In this document: in pieces, positions 41,389 to 51,397 of the stretch
Position numbering within the stretch: the first letter of the stretch is position 1
Layout: every line of letters starts with the position of its first letter
DNA from: Bacillus sp. ISL-45
GTDB lineage: Bacteria; Bacillota; Bacilli; Bacillales; Cytobacillaceae
DNA length: 64,000 bases
Assembly (NCBI RefSeq): GCF_018613195.1
Contig: NZ_JAGGQQ010000008.1
Coordinates: 310,001 to 374,000, forward strand
Direction: 5' to 3'
Notes under the pieces: model-generated
Databases searched by the model: none
The model's input: only the letters and a program-made list of their open reading frames with translations
What the model was told of the DNA's origin: nothing
Translations under genes and position numbers: made by a program

Positions 41389-42560
41389 AAGAGAAGGATA
41401 TCGATTTATTGAAAAACAGCGGCAGTCTTATGGATGATATGTTAGCCAACCCTTTTGGCGATCAAGGTGAATTAGTTTTGAAGGCAGTGGAGAAGGATCC
41501 GGAAAGCAAGCCGGTAAAATTGATTGATGTGATTCCTGAAGAAAACCGGGCAAAGGCTTACCAGCTGGCAGAGCAGATCGACCCGAAAAATCATCAGGCA
41601 ATGATCACCTATGGAACACAGGCGCAAGGAAAGCTGTTATCTTTTTCGCATTCGATGCTTGAACATGTCCAAAAAAAGGACGTCGGTGAAATCGGGGACA
41701 TTATCAGTGATCTGATGAAGCAGCTGAACCATGTCAGCCCTGATGAATTAAGTGTAGAGAAACCATCCTTCTTTTCAAAGGTATTTGGGAGGGTGTCAGG
41801 CTCCATTCAAGAAGTGCTTTCCAAGTACCAGAAGACCGGTGCCCAGATCGACCGGATCAGCGTGAAATTGGACCGCAGCAAGAATGTGCTGCTTTCCGAT
41901 ATTGGCATGCTGGAAAAATTGTATGAAACAAACAAGGAATATTTCAATGCCTTAAATATTTATATCGCGGCCGGTGAAATAAAGCTGGAAGAGCTTCATG
42001 ATAAAACGATTCCAGTTTTGAAAAAGGCGGCGGAGGAAACGAACGATCAGATGAAGTACCAGGAAGTGAACGATATGATCCAGTTCGCTGACCGTCTTGA
42101 TAAAAGGCTGCATGATTTAAAATTAAGCAGGGAGATCACGATCCAGAGTGCACCGCAAATTCGCCTGATCCAAAATACCAACCAGGCACTGGTTGAAAAA
42201 ATCCAGTCTTCGATTGTCACGGCCATTCCACTCTGGAAAAATCAGGTGGCGATCGCGTTGACGCTCATCCGTCAGCGACATGCTGTGGAAGCACAAAAGA
42301 AGGTCTCCAAGACGACCAACGAGCTGCTGCTTAAAAACGCCGAAATGCTGAAAACGAATACGATTGAGACGGCCAGGGAAAATGAACGGGGCCTCGTCGA
42401 TATTGAAACATTGAAAAAGACTCAGGAAAACTTGATTTCCACCCTTGAAGAAACGTTGAGAATCCAGGAAGAAGGCCGAACCAAGCGCCGTCTGGCCGAA
42501 CAAGATCTTGCGGCGATGGAAAATGAGTTAAGAGTAAAGCTTCTGGAGTTAAAAGACTAA
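41385..42560 (+). CDS. yaaN: TelA/YaaN family toxic-anion-resistance protein
   Basis: 391 residues, cytosolic, almost wholly helical with coiled coils. TelA family features include [27 protein letters not shown] (about 160-190) and [18 protein letters not shown] (about 283-300). TelA relatives are linked to tellurite and cell-envelope-antimicrobial tolerance by unknown means. Translation is coupled to the XpaC-like gene through ATGA. The last 12 codons are the first unit of a 37-bp tandem repeat that continues for three more copies beyond the stop. Confidence 0.87.
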   Translation: MKEKDIDLLKNSGSLMDDMLANPFGDQGELVLKAVEKDPESKPVKLIDVIPEENRAKAYQLAEQIDPKNHQAMITYGTQAQGKLLSFSHSMLEHVQKKDVGEIGDIISDLMKQLNHVSPDELSVEKPSFFSKVFGRVSGSIQEVLSKYQKTGAQIDRISVKLDRSKNVLLSDIGMLEKLYETNKEYFNALNIYIAAGEIKLEELHDKTIPVLKKAAEETNDQMKYQEVNDMIQFADRLDKRLHDLKLSREITIQSAPQIRLIQNTNQALVEKIQSSIVTAIPLWKNQVAIALTLIRQRHAVEAQKKVSKTTNELLLKNAEMLKTNTIETARENERGLVDIETLKKTQENLISTLEETLRIQEEGRTKRRLAEQDLAAMENELRVKLLELKD

Positions 42561-42673
42561 TAAGTTAAAGGTAAAGCTTCTTGAGCTAAAAGACTAATAA
42601 GTTAAAGGTAATGCTTCTGGAGTTAAAAGACTAATAAGTTAAGGGTAAAGCTTTCTGAGTTAAAAGACTAATA
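42526..42673. repeat. Four 37-bp tandem repeats spanning the yaaN stop codon
   Basis: Units start at 42526, 42563, 42600 and 42637, each about 37 bases, of the form AGTTAARRGTAAAGCTTCTG...AGACTAATA, differing by 1-5 bases. The first unit encodes the last residues of the protein and the stop; the other three are noncoding copies. Confidence 0.95.
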
Positions 42674-42680
42674 CCTGCAA

Positions 42681-42713
42681 ATTAGGACCGTTGCTGCTGA
42701 GCACGGTCCTAAT
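42681..42713 (+). terminator. Rho-independent terminator of xpaC-yaaN
   Basis: ATTAGGACCGT / ACGGTCCTAAT stem with a small loop, then TTATTTTTG. Confidence 0.85.
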
Positions 42714-42847
42714 TTATTTTTGTGCAATTTTGCTACAAGCTCCACCCGAATTGAATTTCGTAAAACGGCTCTTTATCAATGCTTTCAGGCTTTATGAATA
42801 GAATTACTAAAATGAATCTATCTATAATTTCCTCACTTTTGAACCAT

Positions 42848-43339
42848 CTAATCTACAACCTCGATCAATTGCTCTTTTAACTTCCTTTTAGCTCCATTTC
42901 TCCACTGCTTGACCGCGGACAGTGAGACATTTTCCTTTTCGGCGATTTCTCTGATGGAGAGGAAATCCATGCAGGTGTAGACGACCCACTTTGTTTCTTT
43001 TTCGGTGAGGCCCTGGCAATAGCTGAGCAGGAATTCAAGTTCAAGCGGTTGGTCTGCGTTCGTCTCCTCGACGGTTTCCCAGTATTCCTCTTTTTGATGG
43101 ATGCTCCGTTCTGCTAACCGGTTGTTTCGGTTCATTTCATTCAGGATTTGTCCTTTTATATACGAATAGGCGTAATTGGTGAACTCGCCTTTTTCTGGAT
43201 TAAAGGCTTCTGCAGCTTCCCAAAGCCCGACCAGTCCGATGTGATAGTAGTCTTTTTTATTTTTATAGATATTCAGCGATGAGATAATTTTATGGATCAT
43301 CGGTTCATATTGTTTTGCCAGTTGTTCAAAGCCTTCCAT
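42848..43339 (-). CDS. Small sigma-70-family sigma factor (SigH-of-Staphylococcus-like)
   Basis: 163 residues from ATG 43339 (AAAGGATT upstream). Region 2 covers about 5-70 (YEPMIHKIISSLNIYKNKKDYYHIGLVGLWEAAEAF; FTNYAYSYIKGQILNEM) and region 4 about 110-155 with an HTH (LSIREIAEKENVSLSAVKQW). No region 3 and no anti-sigma gene nearby. The size and region 2 resemble the alternative sigma factors that act with ComK in staphylococcal competence; here comK is divergent 670 bases away. Specificity cannot be told from sequence. An in-frame extension to 43414 is open but lacks a ribosome binding site. Confidence 0.78.
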   Translation of the reverse strand: MEGFEQLAKQYEPMIHKIISSLNIYKNKKDYYHIGLVGLWEAAEAFNPEKGEFTNYAYSYIKGQILNEMNRNNRLAERSIHQKEEYWETVEETNADQPLELEFLLSYCQGLTEKETKWVVYTCMDFLSIREIAEKENVSLSAVKQWRNGAKRKLKEQLIEVVD

Positions 43340-43464
43340 TTTGCAATCCTTTCGGGATCGCGCGCGTTCATTGTATTCCCGGGTAGCTTTACCATACTCC
43401 CGGATATGGATCATGCACCAATCGCAAAAATTGAATTTTGGAAGGCAAAATAGCCTAAAAATAC

Positions 43465-43500
43465 GAAAAAAGGCCTCAAAATTGAATTTTCAAGGCCTTT
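43465..43500 (-). terminator. Terminator-like hairpin upstream of the sigma factor gene
   Basis: Minus strand AAAGGCCT / AGGCCTTT stem followed by six T. It lies 126 bases before the sigma start, so it may be an attenuator or end an antisense RNA. Confidence 0.6.
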
Positions 43501-43669
43501 CCACAGAAGATATGTTAATTAGGTGCCATTAATGTTTACGGTTCCGAAGTAATTGTGAAATTTTTTAGACAACTCTTGATAAATATTTTTCCAGTATTGG
43601 GTCGGCCAGTTTATAATATCGGCATAGGAGTAAGGCTGCCAAAACTATCAATCATGGGCCGATAAACGC

Positions 43670-43695
43670 AAAAAACGGACCTGAAAGCAGGTCCG
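43670..43695 (-). terminator. Terminator hairpin in the sigma-comK gap
   Basis: CGGACCTG / CAGGTCCG with a 4-base loop, and TTTTTT on the minus strand. Between 43601 and 43666 further pairing is possible (TCGGCC with GGGCCGA; AGTTT with AAACT). Confidence 0.65.
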
Positions 43696-43777
43696 CAGAA
43701 AATTATATTATACTAATAAAATGAATTTTTAGCAATATTCCATAAGAACTAGGTTGAAATTCAGCTAAAAATACAGA

Positions 43778-43807
43778 TTTACATTTAAATGCCATTATCA
43801 ATATAAT
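43778..43807 (+). promoter_or_regulatory. Sigma-A-type promoter of the leader RNA before comK
   Basis: TTTACA, 18-base spacer, TATAAT; predicted start near 43814. An AAAA-N5-TTTT half ComK box is at 43718-43730 and a weaker one at 43768-43780. Confidence 0.55.
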
Positions 43808-43813
43808 GATACC

Positions 43814-43978
43814 TATAGGGGTTTTATCCAACACCAAGAACATGAACACACGTGCCCTGTTAACAGGACAGGAGGTTATGACGTGAATTTTACATTAAAA
43901 AGTCCCCAGGAATAAGTCGTGCGGACGATCCTGAGGACAGTGTGTTGGGTATACCAACTCTGTTAGTATACCTTTTTT
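43814..43978 (+). ncRNA. Structured leader or small RNA upstream of comK
   Basis: About 165 bases ending in a clear terminator (GGTATAC, 11-base loop, GTATACC, TTTTTT). Inside: CCAACAC (43828) can pair with GTGTTGG (about 43942), GTCCCCAGGA with TCCTGAGGAC, and GTTGG with the CCAAC inside the terminator loop, giving alternative folds. AGGAGG followed by GTG at about 43883 opens a 10-codon ORF (MNFTLKSPQE), a possible leader peptide. No known RNA family is recognised. Confidence 0.6.
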
Positions 43979-44011
43979 GTCAAAGAATGCAATACATAGG
44001 AGGACTAATGA

Positions 44012-44563
44012 GTGAGCCTATTAAATGATTATAGAATTAATCAGGAAACAGTGTTGCTGACAGGAGAGTATGATGAAAACGGGAAGCTGTGTACAAGAGT
44101 GATTGAAGGCGAGAACACTTTTCTTGTTAATTTGAGGCCGATAGAAGTGATTGACAAGACCATGCTTGATCTCGGGTCTGATTTTCATGCTGGCCGGAAA
44201 AGTGCGAGGGAAATACTGGGCGATATCAATATGTGCCCGATTAAGATCAACTGTCATCTGGGGATCTGGCTATTTCCGACCAAGTCTTATAATGATGACT
44301 TTTGCATCTGGTTTTCCCTTAAGCATGTTCAAAAAACGAAACCCCTTGGAATCCGTAAAACCGAAGTCTATTTAAGTCATAATCATACATTTATAGTCAA
44401 TATGAAGCACTCCACCTTCAATGACCGGAAGCAAAAAGCAAAGGACCTGCGCGATGAAATGCTGAAAAACTCTCAAGGCAAGCTGACTTTATATGTCGAG
44501 CTGAAAAAGGGTCTCGTCATTTTTGAAGGGGAAGGAATCAATAGATATAGAATAAAGAAGTAA
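44012..44563 (+). CDS. comK: Competence transcription factor ComK
   Basis: Master activator of DNA uptake genes in Bacillus; binds AAAA-N5-TTTT boxes. The 183 residues are close to the 192 of B. subtilis. Conserved features seen: Y-x-I/V-N near the start, NGKLCTRVIEGENTFLVNLRPIEVIDKT, GSDFHAGRK, PIKINCHLGIWLFPT (about 76-90), and a basic C-terminal section. The start is GTG 44012, 9 bases from AGGAGG. An ATG at 44008 with tighter spacing opens an out-of-frame 6-codon ORF that overlaps it. Divergent from a small sigma factor; a terminated RNA lies in between. Could be one of two ComK paralogues. Confidence 0.87.
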   Translation: MSLLNDYRINQETVLLTGEYDENGKLCTRVIEGENTFLVNLRPIEVIDKTMLDLGSDFHAGRKSAREILGDINMCPIKINCHLGIWLFPTKSYNDDFCIWFSLKHVQKTKPLGIRKTEVYLSHNHTFIVNMKHSTFNDRKQKAKDLRDEMLKNSQGKLTLYVELKKGLVIFEGEGINRYRIKK

Positions 44564-44766
44564 TATGGTTAAGGCATCTCCTCGTTCTGAGCGGCGTTTT
44601 TACTAAAGTCTATTAATTACAAGATAATTGTAATGGACTTAATCGTGCTGTTTGGCAAATAGATCTCAGCTCGGGTTCGATCTGAACGAAATGATTACAG
44701 ATGAGATAAATAGAAAGATAATACGCACTATTAAAAAATTAAAAACCAAAAATATGAGACAAACTG

Positions 44767-44795
44767 TTGACAGCGCTTTCAGATTTAAGTATACT
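44767..44795 (+). promoter_or_regulatory. glpFK promoter
   Basis: TTGACA, 17-base spacer, TATACT: near-consensus sigma-A promoter, overlapped by the cre box at 44768-44781. The rest of the 380-base gap 44564-44943 before it holds nothing clear. Confidence 0.88.
44768..44781. promoter_or_regulatory. cre overlapping the glpFK -35
   Basis: TGACAGCGCTTTCA, one mismatch to TGNAANCGNWNNCA, placed as in the B. subtilis glpFK promoter. Implies CcpA repression. Confidence 0.75.
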
Positions 44796-44819
44796 CCAAT
44801 TACAAGTTAAGAATGTGAC

Positions 44820-44888
44820 GGAGATTGGGAGATTCACACTGAAATACCTATGCTTTTTTAGGTATGCTGTGTGAATCTCCTTTTTTTT
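44820..44888 (+). promoter_or_regulatory. GlpP-type antitermination leader of glpFK
   Basis: Direct repeat GGAGA-TTG-GGAGA, then terminator stem GGAGATTCACAC / GTGTGAATCTCC with an inner ATACCT/AGGTAT stem and eight T. In B. subtilis GlpP with glycerol-3-phosphate allows read-through. Confidence 0.85.
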
Positions 44889-44943
44889 GCATCTTCTTAG
44901 CTGTATATACATCTTATTGATATACACGAAAGGGGAATTGTTT

Positions 44944-45768
44944 ATGTCAGCTTTTATGGGAGAAGTAATTGGCACGATGATCTTGATTGTCTTCGGTGCC
45001 GGGATTGGCGCTGGCTCATCGCTGAAGAATTCTTATGCGAAGGACGCTGGATGGATTGTTATTACGATTGCTTGGGGACTTGCCGTTACAATGGGGGTTT
45101 TTGCAGTTGGTTCAATAAGCGGGGCACACCTTAACCCTGCGGTTACACTGGCACTTGCGATTGATGGCTCATTCCCGTGGGCAGATGTACCAGGCTATAT
45201 GCTGGCACAGATGATTGGGGCATTCATTGGAGCAACACTAGTATTCTTTCACTATCTTCCACACTGGAAGGCAACGGATGATCCTGGCACAAAATTGGGC
45301 GTTTTCTCTACAGGCCCGGCAATCTCAAACACCTTTTCAAACTTATTCAGTGAAGTTTTCGGCACTTTTATTCTTGTTTTAGGATTATTGTTCATCGGAG
45401 CGAATCAGTTTACTGAGGGATTAAACCCTATCGCAGTTGGTCTGTTGATTGTAGTAATTGGTATGTCACTTGGCGGTACAACAGGATATGCGATTAACCC
45501 TGCGCGTGACCTTGGGCCGCGTGTCGCTCACTTCCTGCTGCCGATTCCAGGCAAAGGCGGATCGAACTGGGGATATTCATGGATTCCGGTTGTTGGACCG
45601 CTGTTAGGTGGTTCACTGGGAGCTGTTGCATACAAAGCTCTTTTCACAGGAGCTATCACAGGGACTTTTTGGCTGGTAATTGGTATAGTAGCAGTAGTTC
45701 TGGCATTAGCTTATACAGTAGGAAAAAAACAAGCAGGACAATTAAATCCATCTAATATTGGAGCATAA
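44944..45768 (+). CDS. glpF: Glycerol uptake facilitator
   Basis: Aquaglyceroporin that lets glycerol diffuse into the cell. 274 residues, six membrane helices, and the two NPA-type pore motifs: AHLNPAVTLALAID (about 62-75) and YAINPARDLGPR (about 180-191), with the Asp after NPAR typical of glycerol channels. Start ATG 44944 follows AAAGGGGA; earlier in-frame codons lie inside the leader. First gene of glpFK behind a GlpP-type leader and a cre. Confidence 0.95.
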   Translation: MSAFMGEVIGTMILIVFGAGIGAGSSLKNSYAKDAGWIVITIAWGLAVTMGVFAVGSISGAHLNPAVTLALAIDGSFPWADVPGYMLAQMIGAFIGATLVFFHYLPHWKATDDPGTKLGVFSTGPAISNTFSNLFSEVFGTFILVLGLLFIGANQFTEGLNPIAVGLLIVVIGMSLGGTTGYAINPARDLGPRVAHFLLPIPGKGGSNWGYSWIPVVGPLLGGSLGAVAYKALFTGAITGTFWLVIGIVAVVLALAYTVGKKQAGQLNPSNIGA

Positions 45769-45804
45769 TTAAGATAAATGCAGGTTGGAGCATAAAGGGT
45801 TAAA

Positions 45805-45817
45805 TTGAAAGCGTTTA
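45805..45817. promoter_or_regulatory. cre-like site between glpF and glpK
   Basis: TTGAAAGCGTTTA fits the refined cre form WTGAAARCGYTTW, 25 bases before glpK; could act as a CcpA roadblock. Confidence 0.55.
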
Positions 45818-45826
45818 AGAAGCTAA

Positions 45827-47332
<1,506 letters not shown>

Positions 47333-47385
47333 ATATCATTCCACAGTTTAATTTGATACAATGATAACAAGTTAATAAAACGGCA

Positions 47386-47448
47386 GGAGATCTGGAGAGA
47401 CCGCGAAGCATTACCGTTCATTAGGTAATGTTTTTCGTGGTCTCTTTT
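47386..47448 (+). promoter_or_regulatory. GlpP-type antitermination leader of glpD
   Basis: GGAGA-TCT-GGAGA repeat, stem GAGACC-G-CGAA / TTCG-T-GGTCTC with inner ATTACC/GGTAAT, then TTTT. A -10 TACAAT is at 47357-47362. Confidence 0.85.
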
Positions 47449-47471
47449 CCTGTTTTGGGGAGGAAAACAAC

Positions 47472-49123
47472 ATGTTCACGAATACAAAACGCAATGATAT
47501 TATCTCCAATCTGAAAAACAATAAATTTGATTTACTAGTAATCGGCGGCGGCATTACAGGTGCGGGAATTGCTCTTGACGCTACTACGAGAGGGTTAAGC
47601 ACCGCCGTACTTGAAATGCAGGATTTCGCGGCAGGTACGTCCAGCCGTTCTACAAAGCTTGTTCATGGGGGCCTTCGTTATTTGAAGCAGCTTGATGTCA
47701 AAGTTGTGGCTGAAGTTGGAAAGGAAAGGGCGATTGTTTATGAAAATGGGCCGCATGTAACGACTCCTGAGTGGATGCTGCTTCCGTTTCACAAGGGCGG
47801 AACCTTCGGCAGCTTTACAACTTCGATCGGACTGCGTGTCTATGACTTTTTGGCGGGTGTAAAAAAGTCCGAACGGAGAACGATGTTTTCCAAGGATGAA
47901 ACATTGCGAAGAGAGCCGCTTATTAAAAAGGAAGGTTTAAAGGGTGGCGGATATTACGTCGAATACCGTACGGATGATGCGCGTCTGACAATCGAGGTCA
48001 TGAAGGCAGCGGTTGAAAAAGGAGCAACAGCTCTGAACTATTCCAGGGTCGAGAATCTTCTCTATGAAAATGGCAAGATTGTTGGCGTCATCGTCAATGA
48101 TCAACTATCAGGGAAAAAATACGAGGTTTATGCGAAAAAGATCATCAATGCGACTGGTCCGTGGGTTGATAACATCCGTGAAAAAGACGGCTCAAAAAAA
48201 GGCAAGAGTTTGATTTTGTCAAAGGGTGTACACATTGTTATCGATCAGTCCCGATTCCCGCTCAAGCAGGCAGTCTATTTCGATACGCCTGATAAAAGAA
48301 TGGTGTTCGCGATTCCGCGCAATGGCAAAGCCTATGTTGGCACGACAGACACGTTTTATGATGATGACAAAGCGGACCCAAAAATGACTCAGGCAGATAT
48401 GGATTATTTGATCAATGCGATTAATTACATGTTCCCGGAGGTAAAAGCAAAGCCGGAGGATGTTGAGTCCAGCTGGGCCGGGATCCGTCCATTGATTCAT
48501 GAAGAAGGCAAAGATCCATCCGAAATTTCCCGTAAAGATGAAATTTGGGAGTCGGATTCAGGCTTGATTACGATTGCCGGCGGTAAATTGACGGGCTACC
48601 GCAAGATGGCGGAAACGATTGTTGACCTTGTGGCCGGAAAATTTGAATCGTCAGAAGGCCGGAAACTCAAGTCTAGCCAAACGATGCATTTGCCGATTTC
48701 TGGAGGAGATTTTGGAGGATCAGAAAAGTTCCCGCAGTTTATCGAGGCAGCAGCGCATCAGGGGGGGAAGCTGGTCTATCTAAAGAGAATGCAAAACACA
48801 TTGCATCGTTTTATGGCTCAAACGCTCAAATTGTGTTTGACCTGGTCAATGAGCGAAAGGCAGAGGCTGAGAAATTCAATTTGCCACTCGTCACCTTTGC
48901 AAAATTGGTTTATGGAATCGAACACGAGATGGTTGCCACGCTTGTTGATTTCTATTTCAGAAGAACGGGAGATTTGCTGTTTGACATCAACTCTGTTTAT
49001 AAAACAAGAAAAGCTGTCAGCAATTATATGGCGGATCGCTTTAACTGGTCAGAAGCTGAAAAAGCTAGATTTGAAGCAGAACTTGATCAAGAGATTAATA
49101 AGGCGACCACCCCGGCTGTTTAA
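47472..49123 (+). pseudogene. glpD: Glycerol-3-phosphate dehydrogenase, frameshifted at a G7 run
   Basis: FAD-linked enzyme that oxidises glycerol-3-phosphate to dihydroxyacetone phosphate at the membrane. The N-terminal 430 residues are intact: FAD motif [18 protein letters not shown] (19-36), [16 protein letters not shown], and [21 protein letters not shown]. At GGGGGGG (48761-48767) the frame shifts. Adding one G restores [21 protein letters not shown] and then the normal C-terminal helical domain to the stop at 49123, about 551 residues in all. Unshifted, translation runs into an unrelated tail to 49157. This may be a sequencing error, a recent mutation, or slippage at the tract. AGGAGG-like GGGGAGG precedes the ATG. 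Confidence 0.85.
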
Positions 49124-49218
49124 TAGTAGATTAAATAATATGTCATCTAGTGGTTAGGTTGGGATAAAGAGAAGAAAACTTCTTCGACTATAAGCCAGAA
49201 CCGGCGTTTATTTCCTAA

Positions 49219-49249
49219 GAGAGCAGCTTTAATTAGCTGTTCTTTATTT
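49219..49249 (+). terminator. Rho-independent terminator after glpD
   Basis: AGAGCAGCT / AGCTGTTCT with a 5-base loop, then TTATTTT. Confidence 0.75.
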
Positions 49250-49355
49250 TGATGCAGGGCGTGAGAATCATGATTGTTATGGTTGGAAAAAGAAGTGTGT
49301 AAATTTTTAAAAAATACTGATTGATTTTTGAAAGGGGTTTCATTTATACTGTTAC

Positions 49356-49380
49356 TAAACCGGTTTACTAAATCGGTTTA
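49356..49380. promoter_or_regulatory. Tandem LacI-family operators before the kdgR-like gene
   Basis: TAAACCGGTTTA and TAAATCGGTTTA, one base apart, each palindromic around CCGG or TCGG; 25 bases before the regulator start. Probable autoregulatory sites for the whole operon. Confidence 0.8.
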
Positions 49381-49405
49381 GAGGATTCACAAAGAAGGGA
49401 TTCCT

Positions 49406-50446
49406 ATGAAAAAAGTAACCATGCAGGATGTTGCTGAAAAGGCGGGCGTTTCGAAAAGCACGGTTTCTCAGTACATAAATAACCGTTATGAGTTCATGGC
49501 GGAGCCGACAAGGATCCGCATTCAGGAAGCGATCCGCGAGCTTGGGTATATCCCGAATTTCGTCGCGAAGAGCTTGAAGCAAAAAAAGTCATCAACCATT
49601 GGCGTGATTGTGGCGAATATTCTTCACACATTTTCAACGGAGATTATCCGGGCGATTGAAGATGCGTGCGAAGAAAGCCAGTTTCATATGTTTGTCTGCA
49701 ATGCAGATGAGAACCCGGAGAAGGAACGGGCATATATCAGCATGCTGCTCGCGAAGCAGGTGGATGGTCTGATTATCTTCCCGACGGCTGATAATATGTG
49801 TTTGTATGAAGAGCTGAAACGGTCGAATTTTCCGGTTGTCTTCGTTGACAGAAAAGTGGAGCAGCCGATTTATCCGACTTTGATGCTGAACAATGAGAGA
49901 GCAGCAGAAATTGCTGTAAGGGAGCTTCTAAAGAAGGGCCATAATAAAATCGGTGCTGTATCGATGTCCATCACCCAGAAGGTTTCACCAAGGGTGGAGC
50001 GTCTTACCGGTTTCAAGAAAACGCTTACCGAAAACGGTATCACTCCTAATGAAAACTGGATAACAACTGCTGAACGGAGGGAAATCGGGCCGGCGCTTGA
50101 AAAGCTTTGGGAGCAGGAAGAAAGGCCGAAAGCGTTTTTTGCCACAAATGATCTTTCTCTGATTGAACTGCTCAAGTTTTTGAGGAAAAAGAAGCTTCAA
50201 ATCGGTAAAGATGTAAGCGTTATCGCGGTCGATGACTCTGATTTCCTTGAAATCGCAGCCACACCGATTTCGGCAATCAAGCAGCCAACCTTCCAAATCG
50301 GCAAGGATGCAGCCGAAATGCTGTTCAACCTGATTTCTGAGGAGAGAATAGAAGATTCATATGATATAAGAAGGTACGACCCCGTATTGGTAGAACGGGA
50401 GTCAGTGCAAGTGTTGGGAGAGAAGAATAATGCCAGATCGGTATAA
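49406..50446 (+). CDS. kdgR: LacI-family regulator of uronate catabolism (KdgR-like)
   Basis: 346 residues: HTH (5-25, TMQDVAEKAGVSKSTVSQYIN) plus hinge helix, then the periplasmic-binding-protein-like effector domain (62-335). KdgR of Bacillus represses the kdg genes and is relieved by 2-keto-3-deoxygluconate or its phosphate. The gene sits first in a long operon with kdgK, eda and uxuA, which supports the call. The tandem operators upstream imply autorepression. Its stop lies 17 bases inside the next gene. Confidence 0.82.
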   Translation: MKKVTMQDVAEKAGVSKSTVSQYINNRYEFMAEPTRIRIQEAIRELGYIPNFVAKSLKQKKSSTIGVIVANILHTFSTEIIRAIEDACEESQFHMFVCNADENPEKERAYISMLLAKQVDGLIIFPTADNMCLYEELKRSNFPVVFVDRKVEQPIYPTLMLNNERAAEIAVRELLKKGHNKIGAVSMSITQKVSPRVERLTGFKKTLTENGITPNENWITTAERREIGPALEKLWEQEERPKAFFATNDLSLIELLKFLRKKKLQIGKDVSVIAVDDSDFLEIAATPISAIKQPTFQIGKDAAEMLFNLISEERIEDSYDIRRYDPVLVERESVQVLGEKNNARSV

Positions 50447-51386
50447 AGTTATGACCATCGGAGATGCAATGATTACATTCAATCCATCTGTGCAAGGCCC
50501 CCTGCGCTTTGTGGAAAGCTTTAATAGAAAAGTAGGCGGAGCGGAGCTGAATTTTGCGATTGGCTGTGCCCGGCTTGGCCTGGATAGCAAGTGGGTCAGC
50601 AGGCTTGGCAAGGACGAGTTCGGCAGGGTAATTTACAACTTCACTCGAGGAGAAGGTGTCGATGTCTCTGAAGTGGAGCTGGTGGAGGGCTATCCGACCT
50701 CGCTTAATTTTAAGGAAATCAATGGTGATGGTTCGGGAAAGACCTTTTACTACCGATATCATTCACCGATTACAACCTTGACTCCTGAAAAGGTTAAGGA
50801 AGAATGGCTTGAAGACGTCGACCTGCTGCATCTGACTGGTGTGTTCATGGCCATTGACCCGAACAATGTGAAGGTTGTTAAAAGGCTGGTTGAACTAGCC
50901 AAAGACAAAGGTATTCCAGTCTCATTCGATCCAAATATCAGGTTGAAGCTTTGGACAATTGAAGAAGCACGCAAAGCTTACAACGAAATTTTCCCTTATG
51001 TCGATATCCTCCTCACTGGCCTGGATGAAATCCGCCTGATCAATGGCAAGGATTCGACGGAGGACCTTGGAGAGTTTGCAAATCAATATGGAATCAAAGA
51101 CCTGGTGATTAAAGATGGAGCAAATGGCTCCAAGCTTTATCGTAATGGAACTTGGATCGAAGCCCCTGGCTTCAGCGTAAATCCAATTGATACGGTAGGA
51201 GCTGGCGATGGCTTTGATTCAGGTTATGTATACGGATGGCTCAATGGCCTCAATCCTGAACAGCTTCTCCGTTTTGCAAATGGAGTCGGCGCCCTTGTCA
51301 CCACGGTATCAGGTGATAATGAAGGTCTTCCTTATTTTGAAGAAGTAAGCGCTTTTATAAACAATGAATCTATCATTGAGCGTTGA
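50430..51386 (+). CDS. kdgK: 2-keto-3-deoxygluconate kinase (PfkB family)
   Basis: Phosphorylates 2-keto-3-deoxygluconate to KDPG with ATP. 318 residues of ribokinase fold: GGAELNFAIGCARLG (35-49) and the PfkB signature DTVGAGDGFDSGYVYG (about 252-267) with the catalytic Asp. Overlaps the regulator by 17 bases and is followed by the SIS gene after 11 bases. With the eda gene it forms the lower part of the uronate route. Confidence 0.88.
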   Translation: MPDRYKVMTIGDAMITFNPSVQGPLRFVESFNRKVGGAELNFAIGCARLGLDSKWVSRLGKDEFGRVIYNFTRGEGVDVSEVELVEGYPTSLNFKEINGDGSGKTFYYRYHSPITTLTPEKVKEEWLEDVDLLHLTGVFMAIDPNNVKVVKRLVELAKDKGIPVSFDPNIRLKLWTIEEARKAYNEIFPYVDILLTGLDEIRLINGKDSTEDLGEFANQYGIKDLVIKDGANGSKLYRNGTWIEAPGFSVNPIDTVGAGDGFDSGYVYGWLNGLNPEQLLRFANGVGALVTTVSGDNEGLPYFEEVSAFINNESIIER

Positions 51387-51397
51387 CGGGAGGGACC

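Noticed and set aside
43601-43700. Possible further GEMM-type riboswitch in the sigma-comK gap (GATAAACGCAAAA)
   Set aside because: The GACGCAAA-like word is there in part, but the preceding GGCAAA hairpin and the closing CAGCC element are missing or in the wrong order.
48833-49123. Separate 96-codon gene after glpD
   Set aside because: Its product is the normal C-terminal domain of GlpD; it is out of frame only because of the G7 run.
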